Translations under genes and position numbers: made by a program
The notes under the pieces: generated by a model
Seen by the model: only the letters and a program-made list of their open reading frames with translations
Database searches by the model: none
What the model was told of the DNA's origin: nothing
Source: an uncultured Slackia sp.
GTDB lineage: Bacteria; Actinomycetota; Coriobacteriia; Coriobacteriales; Eggerthellaceae
Length of the DNA stretch: 64,000 nt
Assembly: GCF_934630525.1 (NCBI RefSeq)
Contig: NZ_CAKTVX010000002.1
Coordinates: forward strand, 248,001 to 312,000
Direction: 5' to 3'
In this document: positions 52,388-62,300 of the stretch, piece after piece
How positions within the stretch are numbered: the stretch's first letter is position 1
Layout: each line of letters starts with the position of its first letter

Positions 52388-54067
52388 ATGGACGCAACAA
52401 CCGTCACCCACGAAATCCAACCCGTGTTCGATAGCCGCAGCCGCGTGCTGCTGTTGGGCACTATGCCCTCGCCCGCATCGCGCGAACAAGGTTTTTACTA
52501 CGGGCATCCCCAGAACCGCTTCTGGCGTGTGCTCGCCGCGATTTTCAACGAGCCGGCGCCTCGAACCACCGACGAAAAACGCGACATGCTTCTGCGCCAC
52601 CACATTGCGCTTTGGGACGTGCTCGCATCATGCGAAATCGAGGGCGCGAGCGATGCGAGCATTCGCGACGCGCAGCCGAACGACCTTGCACGCATTTTCG
52701 ACGTAGCCGACATTCGCGCTGTATTCGCCACGGGAACGAAAGCCGGCGAGCTCTATCGCAAGCTCGTTGAACCCACATTGGGCGTACCGTGCACCACGCT
52801 GCCCTCAACGAGCCCCGCAAACGCGAAAATGAAGCTCGACAATTTGGCCGACGCCTACGGCAAAGCGCTGCTGCCGCTTCTTGGCGAAACCGAGAAGCAC
52901 GTGCTGCCCGTAGCCGATATCGTGAAGCTCGAGCAAGCCATCGCCAAAAACGGAACCTCGCTTTCAACGCTCATGGAACGCGCCGGACGCGCGCTGGCCA
53001 TGGTGGCGTTCGATGAAGCTCAAACGACGACTCGACAGGGCGACGCGAGCAATGCGGCACAGCGCCAAGCCGGCGTAATCAGCTATGCTCCCCGCGACAA
53101 CCAAAATGACAGCGCGTGCCGTACTTCCAGCAACGACCAGGCCGCCGAAGCGAGCAACGCCTCTGACGAAAACCAAGCAGCGCCCCGCATCGCAATTCTG
53201 TGCGGCTCGGGCAACAATGGCGGCGACGGATGGGTCGCCGCACGGGAGCTTGCCCGCGCAGGCTGCGCGGTCGACCTTGTAACGAAACGCCCGGCAGGCG
53301 ATATTTCGGCCGAACCCGCCCACGAACAGGCGCTCTTAACGGAAGCTGTTGCATCCGAAACGGCCAATGCGGCGCACGCAAGCTCACTCCAAACCGCAAC
53401 CGTGCACCAAGCCGCAGCCTCGCCCCAGGCTTCGCCGCAAACTACAACCGCCGCGCATCATGCCGGCACCGGCGCAATCGTGATTCACGTATCGCCGAGC
53501 GACGATAAACTCGCCAGCCTGCTTGCCTCAGCCGATGTGATTGTCGATGCCATTTTGGGCACCGGCTTTTCAGGCGACACCGTGCTCGCGCCCTATGACG
53601 CATGGATTCGCCTCGCAAACGAGCAGCGCCCACGCGGCGCGCGCATCGTTGCGGCCGACGTGCCGAGCGGCCTTTCGGCTCAAACCGGCAAAGCGGCCGA
53701 GCCCTGCCTGAAGGCACACGAAACCGTGACCATGATCACTTCCAAACCCGGCCTCGAAACGCCGTATGCTTTTGCCTTCTGCGGCACAGTGCGCGTGGCG
53801 CCGCTTGCCTATATCGAGCCCATTCTCGAAGGCTGGAAGCAGCAAGAAGCCGAAAGCGACGCTTCGACCAAAAACGACAGCTCAGCCGACAGTAGCGCCG
53901 CAACAGGCGCGAACGCCGCGCTCGATGCCTCGAGCACCGGCAAACAGCCCTCGCTTAAACACGACGCCTTCCGCCGTGCCGAGACCGAAGACGACGACGG
54001 CTACGACCCCTATTCCGACCGTCCGCCAACACCCGAACCGTTCTTCCAAGCCGACCCCTGGAATTAG
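52388..54067 (+). CDS. Fusion: deoxyinosine-type DNA glycosylase + NAD(P)H-hydrate epimerase
   Basis: A 559-residue two-domain protein. Residues 1-165 form a uracil-DNA-glycosylase-superfamily domain of the hypoxanthine/deoxyinosine glycosylase type: LLLGTMPSPASREQGFYYGH, PQNRFWRVLAAIF, HIALWDVLASCEI and LPSTSPANAKM. Residues ~175-490 are a YjeF_N epimerase: VLPVADIVKLEQAIAKNGTS, LMERAGRA, AILCGSGNNGGDGWVAAREL, VDAILGTGFSGD and VAADVPSGLSAQTGKA. The epimerase carries Ala/Gln/Asn-rich inserts and an acidic Pro-rich tail. The usual dehydratase domain (NnrD) is absent. The ATG at 52388 follows GAAGGGG; the open frame upstream is antisense to the ferredoxin gene. No stop separates the domains. 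Confidence 0.88.
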   Translation: MDATTVTHEIQPVFDSRSRVLLLGTMPSPASREQGFYYGHPQNRFWRVLAAIFNEPAPRTTDEKRDMLLRHHIALWDVLASCEIEGASDASIRDAQPNDLARIFDVADIRAVFATGTKAGELYRKLVEPTLGVPCTTLPSTSPANAKMKLDNLADAYGKALLPLLGETEKHVLPVADIVKLEQAIAKNGTSLSTLMERAGRALAMVAFDEAQTTTRQGDASNAAQRQAGVISYAPRDNQNDSACRTSSNDQAAEASNASDENQAAPRIAILCGSGNNGGDGWVAARELARAGCAVDLVTKRPAGDISAEPAHEQALLTEAVASETANAAHASSLQTATVHQAAASPQASPQTTTAAHHAGTGAIVIHVSPSDDKLASLLASADVIVDAILGTGFSGDTVLAPYDAWIRLANEQRPRGARIVAADVPSGLSAQTGKAAEPCLKAHETVTMITSKPGLETPYAFAFCGTVRVAPLAYIEPILEGWKQQEAESDASTKNDSSADSSAATGANAALDASSTGKQPSLKHDAFRRAETEDDDGYDPYSDRPPTPEPFFQADPWN

Positions 54068-54240
54068 AGGGAAGCACGGGGCGCACAAGCGCCCAACGAA
54101 AGGGCGAGCGCCAGCAACGCATGGAAAGCGAATGCTGCCAAGTGCTTGCCCCGCTTTCCGGGCACCGCCGACGCAACCGCTCGTCGCCCCATCCTTTCTT
54201 CGGCACCATATCTAATCCCGCCCGCATTCCGCATCACGCA

Positions 54241-54274
54241 AAAAAGAAAGCTCCCCTACGGGAGCTTTCTTCAT
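54241..54274 (-). terminator. Intrinsic terminator after nifJ (probably bidirectional)
   Basis: GAAAGCTCCC-CTAC-GGGAGCTTTC (54247-54270) is followed on the minus strand by TTTTTT. It lies 44 bp after the nifJ stop, and also 180 bp after the convergent fusion gene, where the plus-strand side has only a short T-rich tail. Confidence 0.9.
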
Positions 54275-54313
54275 GAATGCGTCAATTGAAGCGCGTTGTA
54301 CCTGACGATAGGC

Positions 54314-57300
54314 CTATTCGGCGTCGTACATGGCCTTCAGCTTCAGCAGGTGCTGGTAGCGATCCATTGCGGCCTGCTCGTTGCGCTCGAACAGCTCGCC
54401 CGCGCGCTCGGGGAACTCGCGCGTGAGTCGGCTGTAACGGGCCTCGTTCATCAGGAACTCGCGATAGCCGCCCGCGGGCTCCTTGCAGTCGAGCACGAAC
54501 TTCTTGCCCGGTGCGCCCTCGGGATTGAAGCGGAACAGGTTCCAGTAACCGCAGTCGACAGCCTTCTTCATCTCGGACTGGCAGTTCACCATGCCGCCCT
54601 TAATGGAGTGCATCTCGCAGGGCGAGTAAGCGATGATCAGCGACGGGCCGTGGTATGCCTCGGCCTCGGTGATGGCCTTGATGGTCTGCGCCGGCTTGGC
54701 GCCCATGGCGATTTGCGCCACGTATACATAGCCGTATGCCATCGCGATTTCGGCGAGCGACTTCTTCTTGACTTCCTTGCCAGCGGCAGCGAACTGCGCA
54801 ACCTGACCGATGTTGGAAGCCTTGGAAGCCTGGCCGCCGGTGTTGGAGTACACCTCGGTGTCGAACACGAAGATGTTCACATCTTCGCCCGACGCGAGCA
54901 CGTGGTCCAAACCGCCATAACCGATGTCGTACGCCCAACCGTCGCCGCCGAAGATCCAGATGGACTTCTTCGACAGGTAAGCCTTGTTCTCGAGGATTTC
55001 CTTGGCGAGCTCGGCCGCTTCGCCCTCGCCGGCAGCGATGGCGGAAAGCTTCTCGACGAGCACGTCGGCGGTTTCGCGAGCGGCATGCTTGTCGCTGCGA
55101 GCCTCGAGCCATGCCTGGGCAGCGTCGGCAACGTCAGTCTCAACGCCAGCGGCGATGAGCTTCTCGGCGTCGGCCGCGAGCATGTTGTTCACAGCCTCGT
55201 AGCCAAGCAGCATGCCCATGCCGTGCTCGGCGTTGTCCTCGAACAGCGAGTTCGACCACGCCGGGCCATGGCCCTGCTTGTTCACCGTGTAAGGCGACGT
55301 TCCCGCAGGTCCGCCCCAAATCGAGGAGCAACCCGTGGCGTTGGAGATGTACATATGGTCGCCGTAGAGCTGCGTGATAAGGCGTGCGTACGACGTCTGC
55401 GCGCAACCGGCGCAAGCGCCCGAGAACTCAAGCAGCGGCTGCTTGAACTGGCTACCGCGCAGGGTCTGGTCCTCGATCTGCGGCTTGTCGGCAACCTTGG
55501 ACACGCAGTAGTCGAAAATGCTCTGCTGAGCCATTTCGCCTTCGGCGCCCACCATGGAAAGCGCGTCGGAGGGGCAAGCACCCACGCACACACCGCAACC
55601 CATGCAGTCGAGCGGGGAAATCGCGAGCGTGTACTTCAGGTCTTTCGCCTTGCCCTTCATAGGCAGCACTTCCAGGCCAGCAGGCGCAGCGGCGACTTCT
55701 TCGTCGGTCAGGCCGTACGGGCGAATGGTGGCATGCGGGCACACGAACGAGCAGCTGTTGCACTGGGTGCACTTCTCGGCATCCCACTTGGCAACGGTGA
55801 CGGAAACGCCGCGCTTCTCGTAGGCGGAAGCGCCCTGCTCGAACTGGCCATCGGCGTGATCGGCGAACACCGAAACGGGCAGCGAGTCGCCAACCATGCG
55901 GCCAACGGGCTCCATGATTTCGCGAACCTGCTTCACGAGTTCGGGGCGGCCCTCGAGCTCGGTGGTGTCTTCCTTATCGGGGCAGGTAGCCCAATCGGCG
56001 GGCACGTCGATCTTCACGAACGCAGTGGCGCCGGCGTCGATGGCGCGGTGGTTCATGTCGACGACGTCTTGGCCCTTCTTCAAATACGACTTGGTAGCCG
56101 CATCCTTCATGTAGCCAATGGCCTCTTCCTGGGGAATGATGTTCGCCAGGGCGAAGAACGCCGACTGCAGAATCGTGTTCGTGCGCTTGCCCATGCCAAT
56201 CTCTACGGCCAGGTCAATAGCGTTGATGGTGTAGAGGTTGATGTCGTTTTGCGCGATGTAGCGCTTCGCGGCGGGGCTCAGGTGCTCGGCGAGCTCCTCG
56301 GGCGTCCACTGGCAGTTCACCATGAAGGTGCCATGGGGCTTCACGTCGTACACGATCGGGAAGTCCTTCTGGATGTAGCTCGGGTTGTGGCATGCCACGA
56401 AGTCGGCCTTGTTGATGTAGTACGAGCTGCGAATGGGCTCGTCGCCGAAACGCAGGTGCGAAATGGTCACGCCGCCGGTCTTCTTGGAGTCGTACTGGAA
56501 GTACGCCTGCACGTATTTCTCGGTATGGTCGCCGATGATTTTGACGGAGTTCTTGTTCGCGCCAACCGTGCCGTCGCCGCCCAAGCCCCAGAACTTGCAC
56601 TCGATGGTGCCAGGCGCCGCGGTGTTCGGCGAATTCGGGTCTTCAGGAAGCGAGAGGTTGGTCACGTCGTCGACGATGCCCACGGTGAACTCGCGGCGAG
56701 GAGCTTCCTTGGCGAGCTCGGTGAAAATGGCGAACACCGACGCGGGCGGCGTGTCTTTGCTGCCCAGGCCATAACGGCCGCCGGTAACCAGAATGCCCGT
56801 GCGGCCTTCACGATTCAGAGCGTCGACCACGTCGAGGTACAAAGGCTCGCCCGTGGAACCGGGCTCCTTCGTGCGGTCGAGCACGGCGATCTTCTTCACG
56901 GTTTCAGGCAGGCATTCGACGAATTTCTTCGTGACGAACGGACGATACAGGCGAACCTTCACCAGGCCGACCTTCTCGCCCTTGGCGTTCAGGTAGTCGA
57001 TGACTTCCTCGGCCACGTCGCAAATGCTGCCCATGGCAACAATCACGCGCTCGGCGTCGGGAGCACCATAGTAGTTGAACAGGTCGTAGTTGGTGCCCAG
57101 CTTCTCATTGACCTTCTTCATGTACTCTTCAACGACTGCAGGCAGCTCGTCGTAAGCCTTGTTGCAGGCCTCACGGTTCTGGAAGAAGATGTCGCCATTT
57201 TCATGGCTGCCGCGCATTGCGGGATGCTCGGGGTTCAAAGCATGGGCGCGGAAGTCGCGAACGGCGTCGAAGTCGCACATCTCGGCCAAATCGTCGTAAT

Positions 57301-57859
57301 CCCACACGGCGACCTTCTGCACCTCATGCGAAGTGCGGAAGCCATCGAAGAAGTTAAGGAACGGAATGCGGCCCTTGATGGCGGAAAGGTGAGCGACGGC
57401 GGAAAGGTCCATGACCTCCTGCACGTTGCCCTCGGCGAGCATGGCGAAGCCGGTCTGGCGGCAGGCCATAACGTCGGAGTGGTCGCCGAAGATGTTCAGC
57501 GCATGGGTCGAAACGGTACGGGCGCTCACGTGGAAAACGCTCGGCAGCATTTCGGCCGCGATTTTGTACATGTTCGGAATCATGAGGAGCAGGCCCTGCG
57601 AAGCAGTGTAGGTCGTGGTGAGCGCGCCCGCTGCCAGCGAACCATGCACGGCACCGGCGGCGCCGCCTTCGGACTGCATCTCGCATACCTTCACGCGAGT
57701 GCCGAAGATGTTCTTCATGCCCTGCGCCGACCACTGGTCAACAAGGTCGGCCATGGGGCTCGACGGGGTGATGGGGTAAATGCCCGCCACCTCGGTGAAC
57801 GCGTAAGACACCCATGCGGCGGCATTGTTGCCGTCCATGGATTTGAGCTGTCTCGCCAT
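54314..57859 (-). CDS. nifJ: Pyruvate:ferredoxin (flavodoxin) oxidoreductase
   Basis: A 1,181-residue single-chain PFOR that converts pyruvate and CoA to acetyl-CoA and CO2, reducing ferredoxin. Domain order is that of the fused enzyme: pyrimidine-binding domain I (MDGNNAAAWVSYAFTEVAGI, YPITPSSPMADLVDQW), domain II and the gamma domain (GLGGDGTVGANKNSVKIIGD), a 2x[4Fe-4S] ferredoxin domain near 690-760 (CTQCNSCSFVCPHAT, CMGCGVCVGACPSDA) and the TPP domain with GACAGCAQTSY, GGDGWAYDIGYGGLDHVL and VFDTEVYSNTGGQASK. The ATG follows AGGAGATAACCT. It is transcribed alone and is the central energy-metabolism enzyme of this anaerobe. Confidence 0.96.
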   Translation of the reverse strand: MARQLKSMDGNNAAAWVSYAFTEVAGIYPITPSSPMADLVDQWSAQGMKNIFGTRVKVCEMQSEGGAAGAVHGSLAAGALTTTYTASQGLLLMIPNMYKIAAEMLPSVFHVSARTVSTHALNIFGDHSDVMACRQTGFAMLAEGNVQEVMDLSAVAHLSAIKGRIPFLNFFDGFRTSHEVQKVAVWDYDDLAEMCDFDAVRDFRAHALNPEHPAMRGSHENGDIFFQNREACNKAYDELPAVVEEYMKKVNEKLGTNYDLFNYYGAPDAERVIVAMGSICDVAEEVIDYLNAKGEKVGLVKVRLYRPFVTKKFVECLPETVKKIAVLDRTKEPGSTGEPLYLDVVDALNREGRTGILVTGGRYGLGSKDTPPASVFAIFTELAKEAPRREFTVGIVDDVTNLSLPEDPNSPNTAAPGTIECKFWGLGGDGTVGANKNSVKIIGDHTEKYVQAYFQYDSKKTGGVTISHLRFGDEPIRSSYYINKADFVACHNPSYIQKDFPIVYDVKPHGTFMVNCQWTPEELAEHLSPAAKRYIAQNDINLYTINAIDLAVEIGMGKRTNTILQSAFFALANIIPQEEAIGYMKDAATKSYLKKGQDVVDMNHRAIDAGATAFVKIDVPADWATCPDKEDTTELEGRPELVKQVREIMEPVGRMVGDSLPVSVFADHADGQFEQGASAYEKRGVSVTVAKWDAEKCTQCNSCSFVCPHATIRPYGLTDEEVAAAPAGLEVLPMKGKAKDLKYTLAISPLDCMGCGVCVGACPSDALSMVGAEGEMAQQSIFDYCVSKVADKPQIEDQTLRGSQFKQPLLEFSGACAGCAQTSYARLITQLYGDHMYISNATGCSSIWGGPAGTSPYTVNKQGHGPAWSNSLFEDNAEHGMGMLLGYEAVNNMLAADAEKLIAAGVETDVADAAQAWLEARSDKHAARETADVLVEKLSAIAAGEGEAAELAKEILENKAYLSKKSIWIFGGDGWAYDIGYGGLDHVLASGEDVNIFVFDTEVYSNTGGQASKASNIGQVAQFAAAGKEVKKKSLAEIAMAYGYVYVAQIAMGAKPAQTIKAITEAEAYHGPSLIIAYSPCEMHSIKGGMVNCQSEMKKAVDCGYWNLFRFNPEGAPGKKFVLDCKEPAGGYREFLMNEARYSRLTREFPERAGELFERNEQAAMDRYQHLLKLKAMYDAE

Positions 57860-58121
57860 AGGTTATCTCCTCTTCCGTGCACGACCTGCGAGCCGTACAA
57901 CCCCCTACTTCCAGCCCCCTTTTTGGAAAAGGGCACTGTGTCGTAATTTAGAACAGAGGTAATAGTATCAGCGCGAGCGAGACGCTATCGACGACTAAAG
58001 CGCAACGATACGTCGACGCGCGAACGCGTTCGGTGAGCGGGATACTTGGGCGAAACAGGGGTCGCAAACGGTTGAATAACGGCGGTGAGTGGAAATGCTA
58101 CCGAATAAGTTGCCGTTCACC

Positions 58122-58246
58122 GGAATGCGGACGCGTCGGGCATGCGCTTCCGCTTCGGTCAAGTCCTGCTCGCGACGAAGGCGCCACTGGCGCCTTCTGC
58201 TCGTGCGGAATCTATCGGAATCGCACGCCCGACACGCCCGCATTCC
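58122..58246. repeat. Long hairpin element 1 (plus orientation)
   Basis: Outer arms of 31 bp (58122-58152 and 58216-58246) pair at 27 positions; read on the minus strand three of the four mismatches become G-U pairs. Inside are the conserved shoulders CTTCGGTCAAGTCCTG and CTCGTGCGGAATCTATCGGAA, enclosing a perfect 9-bp inner hairpin GAAGGCGCC/GGCGCCTTC. Elements 2 and 3 share the shoulders but not the inner hairpin. Confidence 0.8.
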
Positions 58247-58320
58247 TTCCCAAACGAAAGAGCGACCATCATTCAGCAAGGGGCAGTGTTCCAACTTCAT
58301 CCTCGAGATGCCCGACGGGC

Positions 58321-58410
58321 TGGGCATGCGGTTTCGCTAGATTCCGCACGTTGAAATGCCCAGCGGGCATTTCAATTCCACACTTCTGCGCCAAAGCGGG
58401 CGCATTGCCG
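58321..58410. repeat. Long hairpin element 3 (minus orientation, degenerate)
   Basis: It keeps one shoulder on the minus strand (CGTGCGGAATCTAGCGAAAC) and a perfect 11-bp inner hairpin TTGAAATGCCC/GGGCATTTCAA, but the other shoulder and the outer arms are much decayed. Confidence 0.65.
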
Positions 58411-58467
58411 CTCGGCAAAGCCGAGGCGGCAACTGCGAACCAGGACTCAATCGAAATCAAAGCATTC

Positions 58468-58594
58468 GGCAAGCGGCTCGGGCGGACGTGCGGTTCCGAT
58501 AGATTCCGCACGAGCCGGAAGCCACTTAATGTGGCTTCCGTGCGAGCCAGGACTTGACCGAAGCGGAACCGCACGTCCGCACGGGCCGCTTTCC
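58468..58594. repeat. Long hairpin element 2 (minus orientation), abutting vsr
   Basis: The outer arms 58468-58498 and 58564-58594 match at 28 of 31 positions, including 16 perfect pairs next to the shoulders. The shoulders are those of element 1 in inverse orientation, and the inner hairpin is CGGAAGCCAC/GTGGCTTCCG. The distal arm ends exactly at the stop codon of vsr, so it may also serve as that gene's 3' structure. Confidence 0.8.
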
Positions 58595-59329
58595 TTACTT
58601 ATCCAATTCCTCACGAAGAACGGGAATAAGCGACTCAAACGTCGCATCGATGGTCTTCTTTTTCAGCTCGCACTCCCAAATCACGTGCACGCGCCACCCC
58701 TGCTCTTGCAGCAAAGCGAGGTTTCGCTGGTCGCGTTCCACGTTGCGCTGGAATTTCGGCACCCAGTATTCGAGGTTCTTCTTCGGCGCGGGAGGGTTGC
58801 ACTTCGGGCACCGGTGCCAGAAGCAGCCATTGATGAGCAGGCACACCTTCTTGCCTGGCCACGCCACGTCGGGACGGCCGGGCGCCCTCCATTGCAGACG
58901 ATAGCCACCAAGCCCCGCCTCGCGCAAACGCTCACGCACAAGCAGCTCGGGCTTGGTATCTTTGCTTTTATTGCCTTGCATGCTCGCATGGGTGGCGGCG
59001 CTCACATACGGACGCTTTTCCGGAAGCGCCGCAAGCACGCAGCGCACCTCGCGGCAGCTCTCGCGCGTAAGCGGGCGGTTGTCGCGCGCCACCGACACGT
59101 ACCACAAGCCCTCGCGACTCGCTTTCTTTACGCGATGCGCACCCACGGAAAGGCCCGCGGCGATGCGTTTCGCCTGGGCCCTCGTGCGCGGCGCGCTCGC
59201 GTAAGCGCCGAATCGCCGTGCGCGCTGGCCCGCGATCTGCGACGACTCGTTCGACGAGGCGGATTTCTTGGCGCGCGACGCGGGCTGCCTGCCACGCGCA
59301 GCCGCCGTCTTTCTGCTGTCGTCGGCCAT
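58595..59329 (-). CDS. vsr: Very short patch repair (Vsr) endonuclease
   Basis: A 244-residue protein whose C-terminal ~140 residues are a Vsr domain: SMQGNKSKDTKPELLVRERL, GYRLQWRAPGRPDVAWPGKK and VCLLINGCFWHRCPKCN, then KFQRNVERDQRNLALLQEQG. Vsr nicks at T:G mismatches arising from deaminated 5-methylcytosine. The N-terminal ~100 residues are a basic, Ala/Arg-rich extension not usual for the family. No cytosine methyltransferase is in the window. Its ATG overlaps the addA stop (TAATG), so it is coupled to the addBA genes. Confidence 0.92.
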   Translation of the reverse strand: MADDSRKTAAARGRQPASRAKKSASSNESSQIAGQRARRFGAYASAPRTRAQAKRIAAGLSVGAHRVKKASREGLWYVSVARDNRPLTRESCREVRCVLAALPEKRPYVSAATHASMQGNKSKDTKPELLVRERLREAGLGGYRLQWRAPGRPDVAWPGKKVCLLINGCFWHRCPKCNPPAPKKNLEYWVPKFQRNVERDQRNLALLQEQGWRVHVIWECELKKKTIDATFESLIPVLREELDK

Positions 59330-62300
59330 TAGTCGCCTTCTCGCAATGCGGCCCACGCGCTTTGAATGCCCTGGAGCAGCTGCGGCATGTCGCTTCGCTC
59401 GTACAGGTAATTCACCGTTTGAGGCGAGCCGTCTTCTGCGGGCGCCTCCACGCGCACGAACGTCGCCCGCACGCGGCTAAAACCGTGCTCGAGTGCGGCG
59501 TAAGCGTTGCATTCCGCCTGAAAACGATGCTTTTCGACCAAATCGTCCGCATGCTCCTTGGGCGATCCGCCCGTTTTGTAGTCCACGATATACGCGTCGC
59601 CCGCACCCATCTCGTCGCACGCGAACAGGTCCATAGAGCCTTCCAGATAGGCGCATTCCCCACCTGGCTCGGCCACAGGGAACGCCACGAAGAACGGCAG
59701 TTCGGCGCGCAGCATGCGATGGCTCGCCATGTTCGAGGCAACGCTGCTTTCGCACCAACGCTCGAGCGCGCGCTGCACGCGGTCAACGGTGGCGGGGGCG
59801 CACCCCATTCGGCGCACGGCAGCATCGATCGCCTCGCGCGAAGGCATCTCGATTGCAGCGGGGCGACCTTCTTCGCCTCTCGCAACCGCGCGTCGAGCCG
59901 CACGCTGGGCAAGCACGTGGAACGCCGATCCCACGTCGGTCGCCTTGTCGGCGTCGGCGAGCAAACGGGCACCAAGCTCTTCCCAAAACGCATCGTCGTC
60001 GCTTATCTCGGCCACGGCCTCGCCCGCCGCCGCATCGCTGGCGGTCGCAGCATGAGTCGAATGCGCCTGCGCAAGGGCAGAATAGCTCGTCACATTATCG
60101 CGGGCGGGCTTATACGCAACCTCGTCCAATTCGGAAGCGGTCATGGGCTCGAACACGTCGACAAGCGAGCGCGAAACGCATGCGTCGTGAGCCGTGCCAA
60201 CTATCTGGTCGCACGAAGCATCGTTCGCCTCGCGAATCTCGGCGCTGTTCGAAGCGGAAACGCATGCGACGCCCGACCGAGCCGAGCAATCGCCCGTGCA
60301 AACAGGCCCATCCTCGCCAGCGTCCGAAGCCTCGCACGACGCGCCGTCGCTGGGCGCTTCCGCGTTACCTTCGGCCTGCGGCGCGTCGAATTCGCCTTCG
60401 TGCACGTCGTAGCGCGAAACACGGGCAGGCGCGCTTCCGCCGAACGGCACCGCGCATTCCTTTTCGGGGATATCGCCTTCCTCGCCAAACAGCGCGTGGG
60501 CGATATCGCCATACACGCCCGACGAAGCGCCCGAGCCGCCTTCCTTATCGCGCTTGGTCGTCATGGCAACCACCAGGGCTTCCTTCGCGCGCGTAAGGGC
60601 GACGTACAACAAGCGCCGGCGTTCCTGCAGCTCCTGCGCACTTTCGTATTCGGCCATGGCCTCGCGGCGCAAAACAGCACTCGACGCATTGGCCACAAAC
60701 GCAGCATCGATTTCGCCTTCGTAATCGAGCAGCGCCGCATAGTCCTTCGAGGCGCACTTCTTCAGAAGCGACGTCGAAGCCGCCGAAGCGACCGAACGCT
60801 GCGGCGCGAGCGACACATAAGAGACGCCGTCGATGGTCTGCAGCGCGAACGCGCTCGAACGCCCTGCGCCCGTCGCCATTTCGGCCACGGCCACAATGGG
60901 AAATTCCAAGCCCTTGCTCGCATGCACCGTCATAATGCGCACGAAGTCGCCGCCCTCGGCGGAAAGCGCGCCCGGAGCCTCCTTGGCCCGCTCGATATGC
61001 GCCGCCAAACGCGACGCGCAATCGGCGGGGCCGCGCGCTCCCTGCGCCTCGAAGCCCTCGACCAGGCGAATGGCCTTGAACACGTTGCCGGCAACCGAGA
61101 GGCCCTCGGCTTCTTTGCGTTCAAGGCGCGTGAGCCAGCCCGAGTCGCGCACGGCATTCATCATAATGCGCGACGTGGGCTGCACGCCCGCTTGCTCAGA
61201 GAGCGCATTGATCACGCGCACCGCGCAGGCAAGCTGCGGCGAGACATTCGACATATCGCCCTCGGCAAGCTGCCTGAAACCGATATCGAGGCCGCGGCGG
61301 CGATTGATGCCCGCGGCCTCATCGAAGCACGTAGACAGAGCGACGAAGTCGTCGGCCGAAAGCTCGAACATGTCGCTCGCAAGCAATTCGAAAAGCGACG
61401 CCGTCGCCTTGGGATTGGCGATGACCTCGGCAAGTCGCTGCACGACGCGCACCTCGGGCGCGCGTGAAAAAATAGAACCGCCCGCAATAACGCACGCGAA
61501 ACCAGCTTCACGCAGCGCGGCGGCGTAGGCGTCGGCGTTCGTCATGCGGCCCAGCAGCACCACCATGTCGCCCGCGGCGTGGCCCGCTTCGCGCAGCTCG
61601 GCGAAGCGTTCCGCAATTCGGCGCGCCTCAAGGGCCACCACGTCAGATTTATCGATTCCGCTTGCGCCAGGGTACGTGGTGCACAGCACATCGACGCGAC
61701 CAGGGCCAGCCAAGAACGGGTGCTTCACCTTCGATTCGATGCGCGACGGAGCAAGCGACATGAACGATTCGCCGAATACCTCGCGCTGCTCAAAAATGCG
61801 ATCGACGAAGCTCAGAATGTCGGCATGGCTGCGGAAGTTGTCGGGCAGCACGATGGGCATGCTCGGGTCGTTTTCGCGCACGTGCTGCACATGGCGGTCG
61901 TACACCACAACGTCGGCGCCGCGGAAGCGATAGATGCTTTGCTGGGCATCGCCCACCGTGCACAAACGCTCGCCGCGCGCGCCCGCCATAGTGCGCACCA
62001 TGTCGATTTGCAGCTGGTCGGTGTCTTGGAATTCGTCGACCATAATGAGTTTGAATTTATCGGAAAACGCCTCGCGAACGCGCTCGTTTTCCTTCAACGC
62101 ACGCGCGGCCAAAATGAGCAGGTCATCATTGTCGAGCGCCGCCATCTCGTGTTTCTTCGAGTTATACGCCGTATAGACCTTGCCGGCCAAGCCAACGAGG
62201 TCGCTCAATAGCGGCTGGGCGAACGCGAAGCGGGCCTCCTGGCCAAGCTGCGCCGCCTCGCGCTGCATCTCTTTCGCGAGGGCCTTGTAGTCTTTCGAGC

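Noticed and set aside
54296..57946. A 1,216-codon open frame on the plus strand opposite nifJ
   Set aside because: It is the antisense shadow of a clear PFOR gene in GC-rich DNA; its residue composition (His/Val/Leu/Arg-rich) shows no domain.
58122..58594. Retron msr/msd or integron attC sites
   Set aside because: No reverse transcriptase or tyrosine integrase gene is near, and attC core sites were not seen.
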